A DNA stretch of 64,000 bases from Morchella semilibera (Eukaryota; Ascomycota; Pezizomycetes; Pezizales; Morchellaceae): positions 186,001 through 250,000 of the forward strand of contig WBVU01000004.1 of the NCBI GenBank assembly GCA_009192285.1, in the 5' to 3' direction. Position numbers and translations under genes: made by a program. Shown one piece after another: positions 45,861 through 58,024 of the stretch (within the stretch, counting starts at the first letter, position 1; each line of letters begins with the position of its first letter). Under the pieces are notes generated by a model, which saw nothing but the letters and a program-made list of their open reading frames with translations, searched no databases and was not told where the DNA came from.

Positions 45861-48800
45861 TTCCTTTATTTGAACACAGCTTGAGAAAACGAAGCAACAG
45901 CGGGGTAAGACTGCAGATGAGGAAGTAAGATCAAGATATATTGGTATGATGATGGTGATGATGTCAAGTAGATGCCAGGCGATGCTCAGATGCAGCTCGA
46001 AGCGGGATTGGCTGATGTTTATCAAGAAACCTCATCGGATCGCGTTTCTGTCCACATTCATCCATTCATCCACTGAACATCCACCTGACATCCATCAACA
46101 TGATCTCCAACCTACATCTATATCCCTATTTCCTCTACGCCCCTGCCGCTGCTGCTTCTAGTCTTTTGCTGTTGAATCCCGGGGGTGGGATACACTCACC
46201 CATGGTGTGCTGTAGTTTTGTCCTTTGTGCTTATGCGGGCGAAGGAAGGTAAAGTGGGGGGGGGGAGGAATCTGTAGATCAGAGTTTATTGTTAGCTATA
46301 GACACAACACGCGGTAGATAAATGGAAAGACTGAGTACAGGTAATCAATCTAGCAAATAAAAGATAGACTATGGAGCCCCAGTACAATTAGGGAGGGGAA
46401 ACAACACTCAAAAAAAAAAATGAGGTACAAGTGGAAGTAGGTCAGGAGACACCACGTAGACAACACGGGAAAGCAGTGTATGTAGTACCTACAAAAAATG
46501 AACAATTGCCGGAATGTTATAGGGAAGTGAATGTGAGAAGGGAAAGAAAGAAAAACAAGGTAATAAACAAATTTTGGAAATGAAGAAGGTAGGTAAGCAG
46601 TACCAGGAAGCTACCTTTTCAATTAAGGACCGAAGAAGCTAAAAGAAATGTCAAAATGTTACCTTCGTGCGTTGCCGGGATCTGGTATATAACGAAGCAA
46701 GAAAAAATAACCGGCAGCCCAAAACCAGTATGCTGGGAGGTGCGGAGACGAGCGAGGGAGGGAGTGAAAGGAAGAAGGGAGGGGGGTGGGTTAGAGAGAG
46801 GTGGCAGAGATGGAGAGTAAGGGAGCGAAAGCACCGAACGAAGGCGTGCAGAGAGAGTGAGGTTAGAAAAGGAAAGGGGAGAGAAGTCAGGCTTAGAAAG
46901 AAAGGGCCACAGGCGGGTGCAACCGATCAATCGCGCGTTCGGTTCTCCCACCACAAAAAGGGGGGGGGGATTCTGCGCTTGGAAAGAGAGGAAAGGGGGG
47001 GCTGCCAGTTCCCAAGCCCATTCAAGCCTCACCCACAAGAAAATTAAAAGTAAACACACCTTGGCAGATGGGCACCGGACGGACAGCAACAGGACTGAGC
47101 GACTCCCCCCCTCCCAACAGAGAGTACCACCCCCTGGCAAACTGGCAACTGGAATTGGAACTGACTCGCGGTGTATCCAATCAAACTCCTACACGCGGGA
47201 CCTGTCCTCTTTTCTTTTGAGGAGGAGAGGTAGAATTAGGTATGGTAGATATTGATAGTATGGGAAAGAGGAAAAGGACCGAACGGTCCTAACTGATCAT
47301 GATAGGTCAATTGCATATCCTCGAATTTCAAGGTTATTCAGGGTTGTACTTTTCGTTTCTTTTTGTTTTACACGCGTTTGTGGGCCCCCAAAGTCAAGGA
47401 CGGCGCTCAAAATCTGAGACAATACAATTGACACCCTGACCCTGACGGCCTAGCCCAAATATTTCAGCCTCTTGTCTTCGCTTCTGCACAATGGACCCCG
47501 GTCCTCGCACGGGGTAAAGGATCATCAATGCAGCTTCCATAAGCCAGGAGATGAGCTCTATATTTGTCTTGAATGGCCCTCCTGCTCTGTACTCAAAGCT
47601 TGCGGGGTCTTTCAACGACCTCCTCATCGTCAAAGTTCAACATCTATCAAGTCCTTCATTCAACAACCGCCAAGATGCGTTGACCATAACCGACAACGTT
47701 TACAGCGCAACGTGCGCTATCAACGAGCTGCACCCTGAACCGCTTATCTGCCAGGGTTTTTTCTGCAACGTTTGCATGTCACTGACACCGAGTGATCTAG
47801 AGTGATGCAACGACTACCACCCATCACCTTCACCTACAACCACAATAATTAAATACCATGGATGTATTAAGAGCGCCGCATGCATTTGCAATCAGGTTTC
47901 CCGTTGACGTGTTAACCACCCATCCTACAGATAACATTTCGTCCGTCCTCGCACCGGTAAGGCGTTCCGTCCATCAGCCAACCTCACCAAGTATAATCTC
48001 GCACCACAACGTTTCTGGAGAATCTTGAAGCTAAGATCTCAAAGAGCACATATCATCTGTTTACACCAAGTTAGTATTCTCAGTCATTGAGTTCCCGCGG
48101 ATGAGGCTCAAGTCATAGATACACATAATATACATGTACAACGAAAATAACTGAAATCGAGTTAAGCCAGTGGGGATCGCCGGTAGGAATCATTTTGTCA
48201 ATCTCAGTCCCGATCACAGGTGTGCATGACTGTAACGCAGAACTTCACCAAATCTCCTTTGGATTCTGCAGGGTGACGACAGCCCATAATATTACCTGGC
48301 ACGATCTCTTACCGCACGATTGTAATGCACTCAATTCCGTTGCTCATGGCCGTTAGCTATCAAACAAACCTTTAAGTTCTTGGCATGCAAATGTTGTGGG
48401 GCAAGGTCTAGCTAGAGTGTCCCGGTATTATACGATGTCGTTTCGAACAATCACTATGACTTGCATCCTGCACAAAATATTCTGATAACTGGTGTTGTCC
48501 TACCCACCTTCGATAAGTGTTACTATATTTAAGAAGGTGCAGGAACCCTCTTCTACTAGCTAGGGATTGGTACTTGAGTTTTAGGCAAACCCTAAGTGGA
48601 TGGAGGTGTGAATAGAAAATCACGGGTTAAATAAAACTATGGCAACTATTACCCTAATGGATAGATATGTACGGTATGCGGGCCGCTGTAGAACAAGATA
48701 TCAGGGTATATATCGAGGGAACACGGCGCTCCACCAAGACTAATCATTACAGATTTCGTTACCAGACGCAACACCCACGCAACATCCTAGATTATATTTA

Positions 48801-49143
48801 TTTCCAAATTTAGAATTACGGCGCCCCGCAAATCTCAAAGCCGAGGCACTATCTACCTGCGGCTAACTACATACAGTTCCCATACAATTAAATTAAGTCT
48901 ACACTGGGCTCGAGCTTAGATGATCTTCTCTGCATACATAACGCAGAGTCAGCCGTCATAAACTGCAGACATCGAACACCCGGGCCCTAGTCAAGACATA
49001 TCACATTGCATACATACGAGCATAAACCCGCACTAACCAATACAATCAGGGATCAAGAAATGTTCTACAATATTTACAACAATAATTCTCCATAGCAACT
49101 ATTTGGATCCATCATATATTCTATAGTAGTCAAGCCCAACGAA
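45861..49143. other. Intergenic between the septin and the P5A ATPase
   Basis: About 3.3 kb. The septin promoter side (46200-47100) contains G- and GA-rich tracts (G9 at 46257, purine-rich 46730-47000). At 47551-47805 a plus-strand ORF of 84 codons (MSSIFVLNGPPALYSKLAGS) has ordinary composition but no recognisable family, and a stop lies directly upstream in frame. TACATGTA is at 48131. Nothing else is supported. Confidence 0.5.
47551..47805 (+). CDS. Hypothetical small ORF (84 aa), low confidence
   Basis: The ORF opens MSSIFVLNGPPALYSKLAGS and contains FNDLLIVKVQHLSSP and LICQGFFCNVCMSLTPSDLE. The alternation of hydrophobic and polar residues is protein-like, and an overlapping minus-strand ORF of similar length is equally open. 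I cannot assign a family or find splice partners. Confidence 0.25.
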   Translation: MSSIFVLNGPPALYSKLAGSFNDLLIVKVQHLSSPSFNNRQDALTITDNVYSATCAINELHPEPLICQGFFCNVCMSLTPSDLE

Positions 49144-52100
49144 TCATCTCGGTGCCGCAAAGCCGGGCTTTGCCCCCGGAACAAGTAATCCCTTCTCTTT
49201 AGCTTCCAAGGCCTCCTGCTCTTCCTTCAGTAATCTAGCTGCCTCTCTTTTGTCCTGGTCCTCTCTCCTGACCGCGATGTCTTTTGGTCTAAAATCACTA
49301 AACGCACGCTTCAGGCCCTTTTCAATAATCCAGCAACCAACATAGTCGAGTATCATAACGGTTGTCATGGTAGTCTTGAACTCGGTGGTGAACGGGACAA
49401 GGCGAAGCTTCTCGTTAATTTCGGGAATAAACTCAGTTGAGCAAGAGAAAGCAACGGCAGCAACACCAATGAGCCCGTAGTACATCCCCTTATTCTCACG
49501 GATAGATTCGCGGAAAGGCCGTCCCTGGTAGTTGATTGCAAAGGTAGAGATTTGCTGAATTAACTGGAGAAGGTAGATTGCAGAATTGAGAAGACTGGGA
49601 GCAAACTCCCCTTCAAGGTCAACGTTCTCATCACGCCTGTTCATACTTGGTTAGCAGCTACTTGGGAGTAGTATCAAGGACGAGCAAGACTTACGGTTCA
49701 AGCCTGGCAACGAATCTAGAGATGTAAATCAGAGTAACTATGTGGATTGCAAATTGCCCCAAAACAGAGCCAATGATATAAAAGTTGAAGATATTTGGCT
49801 GTGGCCGCTCTTTTCCAAGCCTCTCAACAGGCTTTGCCCTTGATAAACTCAAAAAGCACACACTCATCAACATTCCGGAAATCGTAACTTGTCCATCGCC
49901 AAATTTGATTCCCTCCAGATACAAGACTGACAGAGAGTAGGCTGAGATTAAACAATTCAACGCGAGGATTTTGTACATTTGAATAGTAGCAACCAGGGTG
50001 CATCTTCCTTGACGAATAATGTTGGCGATAGCAACGACATTGGCGAGTTTACTAGTGAAGGGTGCAGCAACAGAAGCGTCACCAAGCTTGATAGTAGGCG
50101 GTTCAGCGTCATCTTCCATCTCCATCATGGAACTCATCATCTTATCTGCCATAGCAGCAGCAGCGTTTGCATTTGCCTGGTTCTTATTGGGCTGGTTCTG
50201 TGATTGCTGCAAGGCTCTGGCGCCAGGGGTAACAATGGTCTGGATGGTATTGGCCTCTTGCTTTGCAGCGAGGCTTGCGGCAGAAACACCCTTCTTGGTC
50301 GCTTCTCGTTCAATGGCCTTTTCGTAATGCGGGTTGCCGGGTCCTGGAGGATAGAGGTGCGCAATGTGAATTGGTGGTGGTGGAGCTGGCTGATTAAATC
50401 GCTTGGTGAAGGATACCTGCTTTTCGTACATTTCCTTGAATTTTGTGATGCGATAATGCTCTGCGATCCTCCTGAGATCCTCTTCGGAGCCGTTCAAGAG
50501 TGCCACGCCAATATGAGCCTGTTTCAAGGCACCGACATCGTTGGTCCCGTCACCACACATGAGAGTTGTGTAACCGGCAGATTTCAGTCCGTTGAGAATA
50601 AATTCCTGCACTCAATATTAACATCTCGCACATATAAAAATTTATGTATAGTTTGGGATCTGGTACCTTCTGAATTGGTGAAACACGAGCATAGACCCAG
50701 GTGTGTCTCAATAAATCAACGACACCCGGCTGGTCCTGCATCTTCCCAAGAGCATAACCCGTGATGCAGATATCCTTATTCTTCAAAATTTCCTTATCGA
50801 GAGGATCGCTTGGGTTAACGGGGATGATGACAGTTTCCTCAACGTTTCTCCAGACCAACTCTATCTAGATATTAGAATCCTGTCTTTAGATGTGTATTTG
50901 GTCAAACTTACCATGATCACCAGCAGTACCTTCCTCAGGAGCGTCCAAAATCAACACGTCCCTATCAACAATCTCCACCTCACGAGCAACATGGACAGCA
51001 GTTAACGGATTATCACCAGTAATCATAACAACTCTGTGAGAACTCTCATTCAACATCCTAACGGTGCTCTTTGCATCGTCCTTAAGTGGGCATTGCAAAA
51101 CAAGGAATCCAGCGAAGTGAAGTTGAGACTCAACATCCTCTCTTTTCAGGGCATTGATCTTAGTTTGGCCCCATTCACCATCCGCCGAAAGATACTTGTA
51201 TCCGAGAGCAAGAACACGGGAGCCACGACGAGTGAAGTATTTGAAGGTCTCCTCGTAGTTGGGGGGAACCTCTACAAGCATTTTTCTGACTGTTTCTGGA
51301 GCACCCTTGACACCAACAAATGTAGCCTTGGATCTTTTCCCATCGCGATTTATCATGACTGAAGCAATTGAGCTCTGTCGCTTGAGGACCGAAGAAAACT
51401 GGAATCGCCTCTTGATCTGGACAGTCCCTGCTGGGCTTGAGAAACCGCTTCCGGGGGCAGCACTAGTAGCCTTACTGGTGAGAATATCACCGCGCCCAAG
51501 AGTCCATCCAAGTGCAGTAAGTGTAGCCTTCTCCATGGGATCACCAACGACCTCGCCCTCATCGAGCTTGACGAGTGCATGTGCGGTAGCTAAAACAAGT
51601 GTAGTTTCTCCTCCAACTTGTCCAACCTTTCTCAGCTTTGACATTCCATCCTTTCCTGGGTTTAATCCAGCAATTCCATCAACAACCAAATCCTCGCCGG
51701 TAAGAGTTCCAGTCTTGTCAAAACAGCAGACGTCAACCCTTCCAGCATATGGAATTCTGAAAGGCTCCGTGCAGTAAATGGCATATTTGCTCAAAGCGGC
51801 CAAAGAGGTGTTCACAGCCAAGCTGAGTTCCATGGGGAGCTCCGGGGGTACAACGGAGGTGATAATCAGGACACAGTCTAGCAAAAGTTTGCTTCTCTTG
51901 CGATCCTTCTGCACACCCTCGGTCCAGACATACCAACTTGCAGCAATGGCAAACATAAGTAAGAATAGAATAAATAACAAAGCTTCAGCATTGTTGGCGG
52001 AAACACGTTCAGTGGAGTAAATCATGGTGCGAACCAAAGATCCCTGGCTGGTCTCGAACCCGGTACGTGTAACAACAGCAAGGGCACCATTATCCGGAGG

Positions 52101-53433
52101 AGGTGCGACACCAGATTTGTTCTCAAAAGTGGCGTCGTCGGGATTGGCGGTGTTGTGTGTGATCTGCAAAACCTTGGTTCCCCCATAAAGCATTGCGTTC
52201 TTGTCCAAACCCTCGATGTCTAGGTCAGCTTCGCCAGGCCTAAGTGCAACAGAATCTTTCAACAGAGGCGTGGATTCCCCAGACAACATAGCCTCGTTGA
52301 CAATCGCAGTTCCTGAGATCAAAATCATATCGCATGCAACACCAGAGTCTTCTTTAGTTCGCCCGACGGAAACAAGGTCGCCGGGAAGTAGGTGGTCAGA
52401 CTGAATTTCCGCCCATTTTCCAGAGCGATGGACATAAATCGGGTAAGGCTTAATACTCATGCCACGGAACTCGGTAAGGGTCCTCTGGCGCTGCCAAACA
52501 ACGGTAGACTCGAAAGCGACAAGCATAACCAGTGTGAAGATTGAGTAGTACCAGTATTCATCTAGACACCATAGACCAACACAGAATAGCTGGAAAACGA
52601 AGAACGGGGCGACGGCGTGTTCCTGAAAGAGCTCGGTAAAGGTTGGCACGGGAATATCGAAGGAGTTGAGGCCATAGTGATGCTTCAAGTGGTCGACCAC
52701 CTTTTCGCTCTTCAAACCCTTGGTGAGTTGGTAATCGGCCAATTTGGGTTTTTCGTCAACAGGGTAGACAAGTGGCGAGAACGAGCCGGTTTCGGGGGAG
52801 TATAGGAAGCGGCGCTTTTGGAACAAGAACGAAATCTCTTCTTTCTCGCCGGTCTGTAGAATTCCTAGTCAGCAAATATGAATCCTCGTAGAGACAATGA
52901 TTACTCACCCTGTCGCGAACAATTTTACAGATATCCGGAGCTCCTGCATTTTCAACGGGCATGATTCGAATTAATGTTGCGTCCTCAACTCTCGATGCCT
53001 AGTTGTAAATTAGCGCTGACACTCCCGTAAGTTCCACATATTAGAGAAAAACCCACCTTAATCCCGGTAATAAAAGCCCTCCAGCCCATGCTCCAATGAC
53101 ACCCGAGCCAGATCAAACTCTGCAACCCAAACGTCGACAAAAAGTACAGGACCGTCCATTCCTGACTCTGGAAATATTTGTCGTAGCTCTCCTGCCTCAT
53201 CCATAGTGAGAAGATCGCCGGATAAGCTGCCAAGAATGGCCATGTGTATAATCGCAGAAGAACCGGAAGAGGGTTTAGAAGTGTAGAAGAGGCAACTTGG
53301 GGGGAATTCACGAGTTGCCGCCTAGCAGTGGGAGCTGGTTAGTTGGACTGTAGTATTGGGAGTAGGAGATAGAACCGGGGGTAGTATACCTGATGGGCGG
53401 CGTTGGAGGATAGGGGGGTGTTGATGAAGACAT
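49144..53433 (-). CDS. SPF1: P5A-type ATPase, ER transmembrane-helix dislocase (Spf1/ATP13A1 family)
   Basis: Seven exons: 53390-53433, 53057-53321, 52909-52998, 50912-52853, 50667-50860, 49695-50605, 49144-49636. Their sum is 1313 codons (1312 aa), slightly longer than yeast Spf1. The P-type core is complete: the P5A hallmark PPELPMELS in the M4 helix, the phosphorylated Asp512 in CCFDKTGTLTGEDLV, and the hinge MCGDGTNDVGALKQAH. An N-terminal membrane domain specific to the family (LNPLPVLLRLYTWPFL) precedes it. This ER pump removes mistargeted mitochondrial tail-anchored and other misinserted transmembrane segments from the ER membrane. An extra low-complexity Gln/Asn/Ala-rich loop (QSQNQPNKNQANANAAAA) lies after the hinge domain. 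The start ATG (MSSSTPPYPPTPPI) sits in a 44-nt first exon, found because a downstream in-frame GTG codon is not a start. Confidence 0.96.
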
Positions 53434-54222
53434 GAAGTGTAAATTAAAGAAGTACCGATGAGGACAGTACGGGCCTCTATATCTATTACTCTTTTATTCC
53501 GATAATGAAAGGAATTGTAGCGGAAGATAGGAAAGGAAGGAAGAGAAGAGGAATCTGAATGAAGAGGAAAGGGTTGGGAAGGGGTGAGTTGATCCCCTTG
53601 AAGGAAAAGAGAGATGATGTCGTGCACCGGCTGAAGCTTGATGGGTTGGGGTATTTACAAGGAACAGAACCCTCTTGGAAGGTTCTCAGCCTCAGGAGTC
53701 TCTGCGCAATCATGTACCTTTGAGTTTCCGCCACTTACAGCTTCAGAAAAAAAAAATTCAACAAATTTCGCAAAAAGGACACATCGCGTCTTACCTATCC
53801 GTTATCGCTGCTTACTGAACACACTAGTAATCAATCCCCCCCCACTCCAATCGTCGCCACACCGCTGATCACTCGGAAACAGAGCCTCCCTGCAGCCCTG
53901 CACCAACCCGAAGTAGAAAAAGAAAAGAAAACATCGATATCAGACCTCGAAAATAACCAAACACCTATAGATATAAGAATTGCAACATATACGACAGATC
54001 CTTCCTGTAATGCAATCGCTCAATGCTACATGAAGAAAAAGAGGAGGGGGGGGGGGATAAAAAATAGAAGAGTTATTGAATTATACACGCCAAACTAAAC
54101 TCGAATTTAAGACAAACATCTTTGTTTTACACGCTGATGCCAGTTTTTTGTCCGTTACCTAACTACCGTCTATATCCCATTCCAATGACTTCCCCATCAA
54201 CAAACGTCAAAGTTGTAGCGTT
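53434..54222. other. Intergenic, promoter of the P5A ATPase
   Basis: 790 bp between the ATPase start and the 3' end of the PDH E2 gene, both on the minus strand. Directly upstream of the ATPase ATG lies a C/T-rich leader on the coding strand (53500-53600). One ATCACTCG lies near 53869. No gene is seen. Confidence 0.5.
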
Positions 54223-56039
54223 TTACAGCAACAGCTCCAGTGGGTTCTCGACAAAGTTCTTCAGAGCCTTCAAGAACTCACCACCGACAGCTCCATCAAC
54301 AACCCTATAGCACATCTGTTAGCTCAAGTCCGTGCGAGCAGATTTAGAAATATCTATGTGATGACTTACCGGTGATCGAAAGATCCAGTGACGACAATCT
54401 GATCGTCCCACTCAATGCCACCATCCTTGCCCTGAACAGCAACCTTCCTGACTGTTCCTACAGCTAAAATACCGGCCTGTGGAGGGTTGATAATAGCTGT
54501 GAATCTCTCAACAGCAGGGTTCATTCCCATGTTGGAGATGGTGAAAGTGCCACCCTGGTACTCCTCCGGCTTCAGCTTACCATCCCTAGCCTTTCCGGAC
54601 AATGACTTGACTTCCTGGGAGATAGAGGCCAATCCCCTTGAGTCGGCATTCTTGACAATGGGGGTCATAAGTCCGACTGGTGTGGCAACAGCAACAGAGA
54701 TGTCGGCGGTGTTAAAGGTGCGGATCACACCTTCATCTTCACGGTAGGATGAGTTGACGGTAGGAACCTTGATAAGCGCTGCGGCAACAGCCTTGATCAT
54801 AAAGTCGTTGACCGAGAGCTTGTACTCGCCATTGGCCGAGGCGTTAAGAGCCTGGCGGAGCTTGAGAAGCTTCCCGACAGAGAGGGTACTGGAAACATAA
54901 TAGTGGGGGTTGGTGTTCTTGGACTGGGTAAGGCGGCTGGCAATGGTCTTGCGCATAGAAGTCAATGGGACATCAGTGCTGCTAGCCGCACTAGGGGTTG
55001 CAGCGGCGGAAACATTGCTGGGTTTGGCCTTCTCAACATCGGCCTTGGTAATGCGTCCGCCCTCACCAGTTCCCTTGATGTCCTTCAAAGGGATTCCCTT
55101 CTCAAGAGCAAGCTTCTTGGCAAGAGGTGATACCGCAATACGTCCCTCGCGGTCAAGAACAGTCTCAAGTCTGCCACCGCTGGAGGTTGGCTCCTCAGAT
55201 TTCACACTTGTAGGGGCAGGCTTTGGCGGCTCAGAAGATTCAGAAGCCTCCTCTTTTGGTGGCGGTGGGGCCTTTGACTCTCCGCCAGCGCTCTCTACAG
55301 TGAAATCGGCAAAGGCACTGATATCTTCACCCTCCTCTACAAGGATGGCAATGGGCTATATCACTGCGATCAGCGCTTCAAAATATTTGTAATAGAGGTT
55401 CTTGCATAGACCTCATAAGCATGAACTTACGTTTCCAACAGCGACATCCTTCGATCCGCTATCCTTCAAGATCTTGGCCAGGACACCATCCTCCTGAAAC
55501 TCAAAGTCCATCTGGGCCTTGTCTGTCTCGATCTCAACCAAAACATCTCCGGGGCTGATAGTATCACCAGGGTTCTTCTGCCATGTCCCAATGTTACCTG
55601 CAGTCATCGTAGGGGAGAGCGCTGGCATGGTAACGACGGTGTGCGGGGGGTATGCTATCCAATCAAGTCAACTCTCCGCACAGGATACTTGTGGACAAAA
55701 GTTTACCTACATTTCGAGGCATAGTATCGAGAGAGCGCGGAAAGGCATTGAGGCTGGTTTCTACTACAGGTAAAGTGTCAGTAATAATCCCTATGATTTT
55801 GAATAAAACATCCATATTTGCGCAGTACTGCAGATCTTAGAAGATAACCCCACTATGCTGATGCTACATCTAAAATTTGCCATCCCCGCAAATCTGCCCA
55901 CCGAAAAAAAAAAAGAAACTCGTAACAGCAAGATTGATACATACACTCTCAGGAAGCCAGCACTCTTAAAACCACTGCTCCTCAGGCACGAAGCCACTCC
56001 ACGAGATGAAGCTCTTGAAAGAACTGCTGAGGCCGACAT
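54223..56039 (-). CDS. Dihydrolipoamide acetyltransferase, E2 of pyruvate dehydrogenase, mitochondrial
   Basis: Five exons: 55945-56039, 55711-55763, 55431-55654, 54370-55355, 54223-54304, giving 480 codons (479 aa), normal for fungal E2. The basic, Ser/Ala/Arg-rich N-terminus ([20 protein letters not shown]) is a mitochondrial targeting sequence, continuing through [10 protein letters not shown]. One lipoyl domain ([18 protein letters not shown]...) carries the lipoyl-lysine in ETDKAQM (Lys95). A Pro/Ala/Glu-rich linker leads to the E1/E3-binding domain ([20 protein letters not shown]). The catalytic acetyltransferase domain ends in [14 protein letters not shown] (His452, Asp456), whose DHR motif is split by intron 4. 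It transfers the acetyl group from E1 to CoA as the core of the mitochondrial pyruvate dehydrogenase complex. Intron 1 (181 nt) ends in TAGTAG, offering two acceptors 3 nt apart. Confidence 0.96.
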
Positions 56040-58024
56040 CGCTGGTATCAATTGGGGGGAGGTAAATGGAGGCAAAAACCTTTCTAGAAAGGATAAAAAG
56101 GGAGCAGAGATGACGAGAGGAGTGGAAAGAAGAGAGGAAGGACCGGCGTTAGTTGTTGTTGAACGGAACGAGGTGAAGTGAAGGGGCCTGCGGTTGAGGT
56201 TTTTCGTTGGGCCAAAATGTTTGGGACGGGGACCTTAACGCGGTGTCCGGAACGACTACCCCGAAATGCATCAACCCTAAAAAATACATTCTAATAAAAT
56301 TTTCGCGCACCTGAAAAGTCTTCCAAAGTGTTTCTTGAACAGAGATCATAGGTTTTTAAGAATACTTTAACATTGTGAAAAAGTACCTCTGGTGCTCGAT
56401 AAGGATAAGAAACCTCACTCGGGACTTCTTGGAAGTGTAACAACCAAGCTCACCGTTCCCGAGTCCATCTTTTTTCTGGGCAAACTCCCCTCCGATATTA
56501 CCTGTTGCACGAGATATGTATATACATGCGTCAAAGTAAACGCCCATGCTGTTGGGTTTTCATGTGAGGGATTCCATGCGTGCAATAGGAACGTGCCTTC
56601 CCCGTTTAGGTATGCAGGGCGAGTGAGTTCTTGCTGTAGGGCTGCATGCTCGAGACGAGTACACATACAAGAGGCTGATGGACATAAAAAATGCCGGTTT
56701 GTTTCCCTGTGAGGAAGATCTCTGACAGCTAGACGTAAACGTTTTTAGTGTGGCCAAGAAACTCTAATGCTGTTCGCTAATTCTCCGAATTCTCGAACAA
56801 CGCCAGTAGCGGAATCGGAGGTTATCCAAAATGCTACTTCTATTCGGGATGGGTTTGTGTTTTGGCTTCAGTCATGGGTTGTGGGCAGACGGAGCTTTTT
56901 TAACACTCGGTTCTATTTATCAACTAAGATGCCATGTAGCCGACTTCTTCACACTAATCCCCATCATCTATACTAGGGTCTCCTTGGACAATTCTCTCCC
57001 AAAACCTTCCCGCACCTGTCAGTTGTATAAATTCAGCGCAATTACGCAATGAGTATGAATTCACATCCTCGAGCTAGGCGAACCCTTCCGTTGAAAGGAC
57101 AGGGTTCTGGCGGCTTTAGATTCGGGGCATCAAGACATCCTGTGGGCACCAGCTAGCAGGACTCATGGCCGTGGAGTTCAAGCTAGTGATCCTTTGAGGT
57201 CCAGAAGCCGCGCAAATATCAGATTCAGGTTTATAAGTTTACAGCCAGTCCTACAATTCGTCTGTTGATGAACGGGAGATAGGATAACCCTAAAGTGATT
57301 TATATCAAACGACTGGAATAAACGATAGATGCACATACCCCAGATCAACTCCCTCTGGTTCTTCCGTCTGAAGCATTAGCTGCCCCTTCAAAGAAGTGGA
57401 TCCTATGTGTATTCTATTTGGCTATGTATCCCCAACTTAGATACTGCGCGGGTTTATGTTATGTTCGGACATCCTCTAGGGACTGGATTCAGAAGCCCTG
57501 GATATGATTGAGGGCTTTAAGGGTAGGGATAAACGAAATGCTTCTGTTAGGGAGCGGTGGATCTGAACTTGCAGATCCGTATCGTATCACTCTACCCCGA
57601 GGCAATTATGGAATTGATGATATTTGTGTGTTCACAAAGCTTTGTGAAAGTCTCGGGATACGTCAGAGCGTCGACAATTGCTACAAATATACTGTGGGCC
57701 TACTACAATCAGTAGTATTGTGGAAAAAAGCTTGCCAGAGGATAATTTCATATGGAATCTTTTCATGTAGGGCTCCCACAGTGCCTCAATGTCTATTACG
57801 CACCACGCCGCCGAGCAATATCCCTTGAAACTAACACCTGTTTTGGCCCCGCCCCCATGGAACTGCAGCTATGGAGTCTCAAATACTTTATTGTATGCTA
57901 TATCTAAAGAAGCGATAAACACAGTTATCTTTGTAAGCATCTAACGGCTGCCCAATCATGCCCATAACTATGGACTCAATTACGGTCGTAATCACAGTCG
58001 GTCACTCGCACCAGCCACAGCCTC
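56040..58024. other. Intergenic
   Basis: About 2 kb with no supported gene. The region holds several unrelated short ORFs. TCACTCG occurs twice in the last 30 bp before, and at the edge of, the RNA-ligase stop. Confidence 0.5.

Noticed and set aside
46619-47255. Overlapping Arg/Gly- and Pro/Leu-rich ORFs upstream of the septin
   Set aside because: Purine-rich promoter DNA gives open frames on both strands. No start context, splice sites or domains.
52985-53311. Start of the P5A ATPase at position 53311
   Set aside because: The codon there is GTG. An upstream 44-nt exon with an ATG at 53433 and good splice sites supplies the start.
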